27,274 nt of DNA, taken from contig JBAVKQ010000182.1 in assembly GCA_049688395.1 (NCBI GenBank), positions 1 through 27,274 on the forward strand, written 5' to 3'. Below, one piece after another: positions 6,524 through 12,833 of this stretch; position 1 is the stretch's first letter; the number at the start of each line of letters is the position of its first letter. A program made the position numbers and the translations under genes. The DNA is from Prado023 sp049688395. GTDB lineage: Bacteria > Actinomycetota > Actinomycetes > S36-B12 > CAIYMF01. The notes beneath the pieces are model-generated. The model worked only from the letters and a program-made list of their open reading frames with translations. It did not search any database and was not told the origin of the DNA.

Positions 6524-6980
6524 TCACCGGCCGAGGCCGCGATAACGCAACTGGTTGTCGAATTGGCTGAGGTAGGCACGCAGCAGCACCCACGAGCGCG
6601 AGCCGCCGACCTCGGCGTCGTCCCCGAGGTTCTCGGTCAGGGCGCGACTCACATGAGCGGCCATCGAGGCCACGGCCATGGGTCCACCGGTCGGCCGGGG
6701 CGACCTTGTCGGGGGCCCGCATCGCCAGTTCCCGCAGCGCCCCGTGCCAGAGGCGGGTAGCGGCCCCGTCGTCGTTGCCCTTGACGTCGCCTGGCCCCAT
6801 CTCGACGAGGTCTTCCAGCAGAACCGTGGGTCCACTTCGGCGCAGCAGTCGGCCGTTGAGCCACTGCTCTTGCCACGTCTCCCGAGCCCACACGTCGAAC
6901 GCGATGACCAGCGGTAGGACCGCGCCGCCGTCGCGGTGGGATGCGAGTGCGGCCTCGACCCGGCGCTCGGCGACGCTCAT
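6524..6980 (-). pseudogene. Frameshifted gene of unknown function
   Basis: From ATG 6980 the frame gives MSVAERRVEAALASHRDG, then LPLVIAFDVWARETWQEQWL and LRELAMRAPDKVAPADRW, which has good codon bias. Near 6690 the sense moves to the next frame: PMAVASMAAHVSRALTENLG, then SRSWVLLRAYLSQFDNQL and a TGA at 6526-6524. Rejoined, the protein would be about 150 residues, soluble and mostly helical. The ATG overlaps the stop of the upstream gene by four bases (ATGA), so they belonged to one operon. I do not recognise the family. Confidence 0.6.
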
Positions 6981-7753
6981 GATCCGAAGGGCCCCTCGTC
7001 GAGGCCGGCGGCCTGGGCCCCGCTGTCGACCAGCGTGAGCACGCGCATGATGATTTGGGAGAGGTCGGCCGCACCCGCCTGGATGCCGCCGGAAAGGGAA
7101 CGAACCCCACCGGCTCCAAGCCAGTCGCGGTCGTCCATGAGGTCGGCCAGCCGGTCGACGTGCCGGGATACCTCTGGGGCGTTGAGCTCGCCGTGGAGCT
7201 GATCGATCAGGGCCGCTTCGTGGAGGGTGATCCCGTCGACCGGCGGGAGGTCCCACCTGACAGTCGGGACGTCGTCGACGCTGTCGGGCGAGGGGTCCGC
7301 TCGGGGCAGCGAGGCCTCGGGCGCTGACTCTGCGAGCTTCCTGGCCACGGCAACCGCGATTGCGGCGCCGAGCGAGCCACCAGCGAATCCGCCGGCGAGG
7401 CCCTCGACGAGGGCGCCCATTGCGGCGCCCGCGGCGATCGGCAGCGCTTTCCGGGCGATGCCCGTCACGGATCGGGCCAAGGTCCGCAACCGGGCACGGA
7501 CGGCGTCGGCGTCGGCGTCGGTAGATGGTCGGGGCAGCTGCAGACGGGCCCGCATGACGGCCGCGTAGATCATGGATCGGGCCTGGCGGATGCAGTTCTG
7601 GGGGTTCTGAACGCCGAAGTTGTCGAGGTCGCGAATCGCGACCAGTGTCTCGTCGACGAGTTCCGCTGCTGGCGGGGGCGGTGGCGTTGAGTACCCGCAG
7701 ATCTCGAAGAGGTCAGCCAGATCCGTCCGGTTCACTGCATCCAAGCGTTGCAA
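6977..7753 (-). CDS. Uncharacterised protein with a glycine-zipper segment
   Basis: 258 residues if the TTG at 7753 is used; a GTG at 7735 is an alternative. The middle (about 104-137) contains IAAGAAMGALVEGLAGGFAG followed by GSLGAAIAVAVA, a hydrophobic GxxxG-rich stretch like the glycine zippers of pore-forming or membrane-inserting proteins. The N-terminal part contains FEICGYSTPPPPPAAELVDE and ARSMIYAAVMRARLQLP. The codons just before the TTG (reading ARGATSAQLQRL) continue naturally from the upstream gene in another frame. This may therefore be the C-terminal part of one gene broken near 7785. No family is recognised. Confidence 0.55.
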   Translation of the reverse strand: MQRLDAVNRTDLADLFEICGYSTPPPPPAAELVDETLVAIRDLDNFGVQNPQNCIRQARSMIYAAVMRARLQLPRPSTDADADAVRARLRTLARSVTGIARKALPIAAGAAMGALVEGLAGGFAGGSLGAAIAVAVARKLAESAPEASLPRADPSPDSVDDVPTVRWDLPPVDGITLHEAALIDQLHGELNAPEVSRHVDRLADLMDDRDWLGAGGVRSLSGGIQAGAADLSQIIMRVLTLVDSGAQAAGLDEGPFGS

Positions 7754-8013
7754 CTGCGCCGAGGTGGCCCCCCGGGCGCGCTAGCTTCGAGTCGGCTCCA
7801 CAGATCCTCGTCGTTGTAGAGCGCCTCGAGCGTTCCGAGCAGGTCCTCGACCCGCTCGCGCAGGCGTTGATGCGTGTCGTGATCCAAACGCTCCGCCACA
7901 AGCCGCGGCAGGTAGGCCGGCCGGCTGCTCGCCGCCACCGCACGCTCAAGGGCTTCAGTCGCGCTCCGCTCATCACGGGCAAGGGCGCCCACGCGCCTCA
8001 CGTCGGGGTTCAC
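7732..8013 (-). CDS. Short helical protein, possibly the front part of the 6977-7753 gene
   Basis: A GTG at 8013 opens 93 residues that start NPDVRRVGALARDERSATEA and continue with LERAVAASSRPAYLPRLVAE, mostly charged helices with good codon bias up to about LWSRLEAS (7790). After that the frame becomes proline/arginine-rich and stops at 7732, while the next gene's sense starts in another frame at the same place. The simplest reading is a single gene of about 350 codons with a frameshift near 7785. Two overlapping genes remain possible. Confidence 0.5.
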   Translation of the reverse strand: MNPDVRRVGALARDERSATEALERAVAASSRPAYLPRLVAERLDHDTHQRLRERVEDLLGTLEALYNDEDLWSRLEASAPGGPPRRSCNAWMQ

Positions 8014-8530
8014 AGTTCGATAGTGGCAAGAAGTCGGCGTCCCAGGCGTCCTGAGACCAGGACCACCGTTGCCACGACTGGAGACACCCCCAGCTACGAG
8101 TCGCCCCCCGGACCCAGAGCCCACCCTGGGCGACCCGAAGGTGCTCCACGACGTCGTGCATCGGCCCGTGACACGCGGTGGTCACCACGTCCATGGACGC
8201 AACCGTTGGTTGACCGTCCACGTGTCTCGTCGCACCCAGCGTGACCAAGGCGGGAGCGGCCGACGCCCGAGGTGAAATCTGGCGCTGGAAGTGGCCGGAA
8301 TGGGGTGGGGATCCAAGCGATCGCTCTGTGCGCCTGATGACAGGACTGTCCAGGCTGGCCGCCGCAAGGCGAGACTGAGGGCATTCCGTTCCGGCAAGCC
8401 CGGGGTGCGCCCGAGCGCCCAGAATGCAGCGGCGATGTCGCGCTCCAGCACGCTTGTGACCTCGCATCGCTGCTCCAGCCGGTGTAGCGCGACCCGCTGC
8501 TGCTCAAGCCTCTTGGCAGGTCAGCCACAG
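7973..8530 (-). pseudogene. Possible remnant of an upstream gene in the same operon
   Basis: Two minus-strand frames carry protein-like sequence in succession. About 8525-8290 reads LEQQRVALHRLEQRCEVTSV then LERDIAAAFWALGRTPGL. About 8250-8010 reads TLGATRHVDGQPTVASMDVV then VEHLRVAQGGLWVRGATRSW and a tryptophan-rich end, before TGA near 7973. A frame change near 8265 is needed. No start codon with a ribosome binding site is evident and no family is recognised. It fits the decayed character of the genes that follow it, but the evidence is weak. Confidence 0.3.
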
Positions 8531-8871
8531 CACCAGATCACTGAGCTGGTCGGCATCCATCGCAGCATGAGGGCAGTGCCGGCCCTGCGCGGTTCGGCGG
8601 TGGATATCGTTCGTCGACTCTCCGAGCGCGGCCTGGCCACGACCTCTGCTCCGCCGACCACCGACAGCGACGCGCGCGACGCAGTCAGCAGCGAGATCTG
8701 GAACCAACTCGCCGGCGGATCCAAGCCCCCCAGGAGCCCCCGAGGCGCCGTCCGACATCTCCCACTGGTGGCCACGACCGGGTACATGAGGACTGCCACG
8801 CATGCGGGCTCGCCTTGCCAGGCGCGAACAGGACCGAGCGGGAGCCACGCGAATCTGTGCTCGAGAATGCC
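8531..8871. other. Region upstream of the azole-peptide operon, no clear gene
   Basis: A plus-strand frame stays open through this stretch and around 8600-8780 reads VDIVRRLSERGLATTSAPPT and SSEIWNQLAGGSKPPRSPRG, but it has no start with a binding site and no recognisable domain. It may be the eroded end of a gene or simply open by chance in GC-rich DNA. The operon promoter lies at its right end. Confidence 0.4.
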
Positions 8872-8900
8872 TTGACCCGCGCCGTGCACAGCAGGATGAT
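8872..8900 (+). promoter_or_regulatory. Candidate sigma-70 promoter of the azole-peptide operon
   Basis: TTGACC (8872-8877, five of six matches to TTGACA), a 17-base spacer and GATGAT (8895-8900, four of six to TATAAT) lie just upstream of the precursor gene. Transcription would start near 8907 and leave a leader of about 30 bases that contains the ribosome binding site. This is the best match in the 400 bases before the operon. Confidence 0.5.
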
Positions 8901-8937
8901 CGCGGTAGCCCCAGCCGGGGCGGGACGGAGCGAGGTC

Positions 8938-9276
8938 ATGACTGAGGATCGGATCGAGAAGCTCGAACTGGAGATCGCGGAGTTGCGCAAGTTGGTGGAG
9001 GCGGCCACCGCGACCAGCCGCCAGGCGCCGGAGTTCACCGACGATGAGATGAAGGCCTACCGCAAGGTCAGCGACGCGATCTCGGTGAACTACGGGGAGT
9101 TCTGCGGGATCAACGACTGCTTCCGCTGCATCGCCGTGTGTCGGGTGTGCCAGAACCTGTGCTCGGTGTGCCGGGTTTGCAAGGTGTGCATCTTCGAGTG
9201 CAGCTGCGGACCCTGCAACGTCGGGGGCGGCTTGATGGGCGGTCAGATCTCGAGGTTCAACGATCTCGGTGAGTGA
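8938..9276 (+). CDS. Cysteine-rich TOMM (azole RiPP) precursor peptide
   Basis: A 112-residue peptide from ATG 8938, with GGAG/GAGG sites 4-12 bases upstream. Residues 1-50 form a charged helical leader (KLELEIAELRKLVEAA, then FTDDEMKAYRKVSDAISV) without cysteine. The core has 12 cysteines at 56, 61, 64, 68, 71, 75, 78, 81, 84, 88, 90 and 93, mostly every third or fourth residue, with only two serines and no threonine. A cysteine-free tail, GGGLMGGQISRFNDLGE, closes it. The next gene overlaps it by 8 bases and encodes an E1/YcaO cyclodehydratase, which turns cysteines into thiazolines; the SagB-type enzyme then oxidises them to thiazoles. I do not match the core to a named TOMM family. A metal-binding protein is the main alternative. 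Confidence 0.85.
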   Translation: MTEDRIEKLELEIAELRKLVEAATATSRQAPEFTDDEMKAYRKVSDAISVNYGEFCGINDCFRCIAVCRVCQNLCSVCRVCKVCIFECSCGPCNVGGGLMGGQISRFNDLGE

Positions 9277-11743
9277 CGGCAGCGGCAGTTCGTCGGGCGC
9301 TGCGCCAGCCGGGGAGACGTTGACCTCCGGACGCATCTCGTTGGACTCCAGGCTGTCGTTGGACCCGGGGGTGCGGATCGTCAGTCTCGGTGAGCGTGGC
9401 CTGGCGGTCTCCTCCCAGATCCTGCGCATGCGCCTGAAGGGGGCGTCGGCCGAGGTGTTCCTCGAGCGCGTCCTGCACAGGCTGGACGGTCGTGCTTCCC
9501 TGCGCGAGGTCCTCTCGGGATGGTCCGACGACGCGCGGGCCGAGGCCATGACCCTGCTGGATCGTCTGGCCGACGCAGGGGCTGTACGCGAGGGGGCGGA
9601 CCGGGGGCCGGGTCCGGCGAAGGCGATGCTGGCGGCCCTGGGCATCGGCGCTGAGGCTTCTGCCCACCTCCGGGATCTTCGGGTGGGCATCGTGGGACTC
9701 GAAGGTCCAGGAGCCCACGTCGCCTCGCTGCTCGCGGCCCAGGGCGTGGGTGGATTCACCGTCATCGACCCGTTCGAGTGCACGGAGCACGACCTGCAGC
9801 TCTGGCCTGTCGCACCCACCGGGGCAGCCGGCCGCCCACGGCAGGACAGCGCCCTGGATTTCGTCGGATCGGCCGATGTCCACATCCCGCTCCGGGGACG
9901 GTTCACCCGGGAGGACCTGTCCGCTGCGCTGGCGGGTTGCGACATCGTCGTGCACACCTTCGATCGCGGATTCTCCGCGAGCGCTCTCTGGTCCAACTCG
10001 TTCGCCCTGGCCGAGCAGCATCCGGCGGTCTTCGGCCAGGTCGAGGGTCACCTGGCCGTCGCCGGGCCGATGGTGTTCCCGGGGGAGGGGCCCTGCTACC
10101 TGTGCGCGCGGATGCGCACGCTGGGCTGCGTGGACGACTTCGAGTTCGAGATGGCCGTCGAGGAGGAACTCGACCGGGGCAGGATACCCGGCCTGGCCGG
10201 GCAGGCATCGTTCCCCGCGCTGTCCGCGTGGCTGGGGTCGGTCCTGGCCCTCGAGGTGACCAAGGCGATGCTCGGTGTGGGGCGCCCGGCACTCGTCGGT
10301 CATGTGCGGGTCTATGACGCCCTCGAGTCCCGTACCGAGGATCACGCCGTGTTGCACAACCCGCAGTGCCCGGCCTGCCGAAAAAAAGGCCGCCGACCGG
10401 GCACCCCTCGACCCCAGGGTGATCCGGGCAGTTCGGTCGAGGGGCTGGTCGGCCTGCGCGACACGCTGGTGAGCCCGCGCACCGGAATCATCCGCGCATT
10501 GAACGCCATCCCCCGAGACACCACGGAACCGGCGTGGCCGATCGTGGTCCGCGCGGAGCTGTCCAACCACCGCTTCCTCGGCCCGGACGACGAGCCGTTC
10601 GAGGTGTGCTCGGGTAAGGGCGTCACCATGGCGCAGGCCATCACCTCCGCTCTGGGTGAGGGGTGCGAGCGGTATGCCGGGGCACGGGTCGACCCGGGGC
10701 GGATCACCAGGTCGGCTCCCCGTGACCTGCCCGGGGCCGCGCTCGGTGTTGAGGACCTGGTGCCGTTTGCTGACGATCAGTACCCGCACCTGCGCTACGC
10801 GGCGTGGTCCCAGGACACGGCCCTGGACTGGATCGAGGGACGTGACGTGGCCAGCGGGGAGCCGGTCGCCGTGCCTGCGATCGCCGCCCTGATGCACTAC
10901 TCGGTCCGCGCTGGCCCGGAGTTCCTGTTCCCGATCACCTCCAACGGCCTTGCTGCGGGCCCGTCCGCGGATGCGGCAGTCGCCGCCGCCGCCCTCGAGG
11001 TGATCGAGCGCGACGCCTTCGTCATCGGCTGGATGCAGCGCCTGCCAGCCCTGCGGGTGCCGTTCGCTGAGATCGCCGACCCGACCGTGCGTCGGCTGGG
11101 CGCCGCGTACGAGCGCCGTGGAGTCGCGCTCGAGCTCTACCGCCTGGCGACTGACGCGCCCGCGGCGGTGGTCGCCGCGATCGCCGTGGACCGGGTGGGG
11201 CGGCCAGCGGTCGTGGTCGGCCTCGGGTGTGATCCGGATCCGGTCGTCGCGTGCCGCAAGGCAGCCCTGGAGATTGGCCAGGTGCGTCCGGCGCTCAAGG
11301 CGCGCCTGCGCGACCCCGAGACGATCGCGCGGTTGGCCGAGCTGGTGGCAGACCCCGCGAGCGTGACCGACATCGAGGACCATGACCTGCTGTACGCCCA
11401 CGAGTCCATGACTCAGAGGTTGGACTTCTGGCGGGATTGCCCGACCTCGACCGCAGCCCTTGCCGGGGGCCTGGCGGCACCCAGTGTCCTTGCGCACCTG
11501 GTCGCGGGGCTGACGGCGATCGGCCGCAGGCTGATCGCCGTGGACCTGACCGCGCCCGAGCTCGAGGCCCTCGGGATCCATGCAGCGCGCGCGCTCATCC
11601 CGGGCTTCCAACCGATCCACTTCGGCGCCGCCGAGGCGCGCCTGGGTGGCACGCGGATGTACTGCCTGCCCGACCAGCTCGGCCTGCCCACGCTGTCCCA
11701 GAGCTCGGCGGGGCTCAACGCCGACCCGCACCCACTGGCATGA
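9269..11743 (+). CDS. Fused E1-like/YcaO cyclodehydratase (TOMM C-D protein)
   Basis: 824 residues from GTG 9269, overlapping the precursor gene by 8 bases. Residues about 30-110 fit a leader-binding RRE-like domain. An E1/ThiF-like Rossmann region follows (VGIVGLEGPGAHVASLLA, from about 138). It has a structural zinc site made by C276/C279 (PCYLC) and C367/C370 (CPAC). The YcaO domain covers about 390-824 and carries the ATP-binding motifs: SGKGVTMAQAITSALGEGCE (448-467) and LEVIERDAF with E577, E580 and R581. It ends in DPHPLA, like the proline-rich C-terminus needed by azole-forming YcaO enzymes. It uses ATP to activate amide bonds and cyclise cysteines of the precursor. An A7 run splits the two halves (see 10381). 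Confidence 0.93.
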   Translation: MSDGSGSSSGAAPAGETLTSGRISLDSRLSLDPGVRIVSLGERGLAVSSQILRMRLKGASAEVFLERVLHRLDGRASLREVLSGWSDDARAEAMTLLDRLADAGAVREGADRGPGPAKAMLAALGIGAEASAHLRDLRVGIVGLEGPGAHVASLLAAQGVGGFTVIDPFECTEHDLQLWPVAPTGAAGRPRQDSALDFVGSADVHIPLRGRFTREDLSAALAGCDIVVHTFDRGFSASALWSNSFALAEQHPAVFGQVEGHLAVAGPMVFPGEGPCYLCARMRTLGCVDDFEFEMAVEEELDRGRIPGLAGQASFPALSAWLGSVLALEVTKAMLGVGRPALVGHVRVYDALESRTEDHAVLHNPQCPACRKKGRRPGTPRPQGDPGSSVEGLVGLRDTLVSPRTGIIRALNAIPRDTTEPAWPIVVRAELSNHRFLGPDDEPFEVCSGKGVTMAQAITSALGEGCERYAGARVDPGRITRSAPRDLPGAALGVEDLVPFADDQYPHLRYAAWSQDTALDWIEGRDVASGEPVAVPAIAALMHYSVRAGPEFLFPITSNGLAAGPSADAAVAAAALEVIERDAFVIGWMQRLPALRVPFAEIADPTVRRLGAAYERRGVALELYRLATDAPAAVVAAIAVDRVGRPAVVVGLGCDPDPVVACRKAALEIGQVRPALKARLRDPETIARLAELVADPASVTDIEDHDLLYAHESMTQRLDFWRDCPTSTAALAGGLAAPSVLAHLVAGLTAIGRRLIAVDLTAPELEALGIHAARALIPGFQPIHFGAAEARLGGTRMYCLPDQLGLPTLSQSSAGLNADPHPLA
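10381..10387 (+). other. A7 slippery heptamer at the E1-YcaO boundary
   Basis: Seven adenines, read in frame as CGA-AAA-AAA, fit the X-XXY-YYZ form of a -1 frameshift site. They come directly after the second zinc motif (C367/C370) and before the YcaO domain. A -1 shift here adds about 28 codons and stops at TGA 10470-10472, giving an E1-only protein of about 400 residues. A run of seven A's is rare in this GC-rich DNA. Whether slippage occurs is not known. Confidence 0.4.
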
Positions 11744-12534
11744 CCATCGACCCGCCGTTCCGCGACGGCCAGCCGATCGCCTGGACCTTCCACCGGGCCA
11801 CGTCCCGTTGGCTGCACAACGTCATCGAGCCACCGGAGTCCCGCGCGCCGATGGCTTCCCATGAGGACCTCGACGCGCCGTTGACCAGGTTGCCGGAGCC
11901 CGCGCCACTGGACACCGGTCTCGGCAGACTCCTGCGCGACCGGGTGTCCTGTCGGGTCTTCTCGTCTGACCCGATCGCCCTGACGGACCTGGGAACCCTG
12001 CTCTGGGCCGCCTACGGGTCCACTGGCCGTGCGGAGTTCGGGCCGCTGGAGGTCACCGAGCGGCCGGTACCCTCCGGAGGGGGCCTGTATCCGCTCGAGG
12101 TGTACGTCCTGGCCAGATCTGTGCTCGACCTGGACGCCGGGGTGTACCACTACGTTCCAGTCCACCATGGACTCGAGCAACTGCGCGATGAGCCGCTGCC
12201 CCGCGCCTTCCAGACCTACCTGTTCATGGGCCAGCACTGGGCCACCGACGCTGCGGCGGTGGTCGTGATCACCGGGGTGCCGGGTCGTTCGCTGTGGAAG
12301 TACGGCGACCGGGGGTACCGGTACATGCTGCTCGAGGCCGGGCACGCCATGCAGAACCTCAACCTGGCGGCCATCGGGCGGGGCCTTGGCTCGTGCAACC
12401 TCGGCGGCTTCTTCGACGACGAATTGGCCGCCGTCGTGCGGGCCGACATAGAGGGGGAGTTCCCCCTCTACGCGGCCGCGGTCGGTCTTCCCGCGACCCC
12501 GGACCGGCTCGCGCAGCGGTCGATCGAGCAGTGA
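11740..12534 (+). CDS. SagB-type FMN-dependent dehydrogenase (azoline oxidase)
   Basis: A 264-residue protein whose ATG overlaps the stop of the cyclodehydratase gene (ATGA). The N-terminus has the FHRATSRW segment common in SagB/ThcOx proteins. The nitroreductase-fold FMN motifs follow: RDRVSCRVFSSDPIALTDLG (about 67-86), ERPVPSGGGLYPLEVYVLAR (about 107-126), YRYMLLEAGHAMQNLNLAAI (about 189-208) and GRGLGSCNLGGFFDDEL. Such enzymes oxidise the azolines made by the cyclodehydratase to aromatic thiazoles or oxazoles. It completes the minimal set of precursor, C-D enzyme and B enzyme. No transporter, protease or immunity gene follows on this strand. Confidence 0.92.
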   Translation: MTIDPPFRDGQPIAWTFHRATSRWLHNVIEPPESRAPMASHEDLDAPLTRLPEPAPLDTGLGRLLRDRVSCRVFSSDPIALTDLGTLLWAAYGSTGRAEFGPLEVTERPVPSGGGLYPLEVYVLARSVLDLDAGVYHYVPVHHGLEQLRDEPLPRAFQTYLFMGQHWATDAAAVVVITGVPGRSLWKYGDRGYRYMLLEAGHAMQNLNLAAIGRGLGSCNLGGFFDDELAAVVRADIEGEFPLYAAAVGLPATPDRLAQRSIEQ

Positions 12535-12759
12535 TCAGCGCGGGAGGGCGACCTCCTCGCCAGCGACCGGTGCGTAGCCACGGGCGCCGGCGAAGTAGCC
12601 CAACCCGCTGCCGGGGGCCAGCCCCAACCGCAGCGTCGCGTAGCCGTTGGGACCTGAGTTCCGCATCCGCGACACGAGCCATGCACCCCCACGAAGCCTG
12701 GCTCGGCTTGCCAACGAGAAAGGAACAACTTCCCGGCTGGAACGGCCACCACGTTGCAA
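12535..12759 (-). pseudogene. Possible 3' remnant of an unknown gene
   Basis: On the minus strand the last 44 codons have strong codon bias and read MRNSGPNGYATLRLGLAPGS then GLGYFAGARGYAPVAGEEVA, stopping at TGA 12537-12535, one base beyond the stop of the oppositely oriented oxidase gene. The upstream part (from a TTG at 12759) looks poorer. It may be the tail of a degraded gene that once followed the giant gene at 12834. No family is recognised. Confidence 0.35.
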
Positions 12760-12774
12760 CCAAGAGGCAATCTC

Positions 12775-12807
12775 GCCGGTGGGTCAGTTCGCCGCGGGGT
12801 CACCGGC
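12775..12807 (-). terminator. Weak hairpin after the giant gene
   Basis: GCCGGTG (12775-12781) and CACCGGC (12801-12807) form a 7-bp perfect stem with a 19-base loop, 27 bases beyond the stop of the minus-strand giant gene. A T tract is absent. It could end that transcript, but the loop is long. Confidence 0.3.
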
Positions 12808-12833
12808 AGCGTCATGGGTCCGACCACGTGGAA

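Noticed and set aside
8938..9276. Reading the cysteine-rich peptide as a ferredoxin or zinc-ribbon protein
   Set aside because: The spacing does not match 2[4Fe-4S] or zinc-ribbon patterns, and the gene overlaps a YcaO cyclodehydratase gene followed by a SagB-type oxidase.
8521..9996. A minus-strand open frame of 491 codons opposite the peptide precursor
   Set aside because: It runs antisense to the precursor and the start of the cyclodehydratase. It is Ser/Arg/Pro-rich with no domain.
9257..11731. A minus-strand open frame of 824 codons opposite the cyclodehydratase gene
   Set aside because: It mirrors the sense gene codon for codon, as happens in GC-rich genes. Its protein is rich in Arg/His/Gln/Pro and shows no domain, while the sense strand has clear E1 and YcaO motifs.
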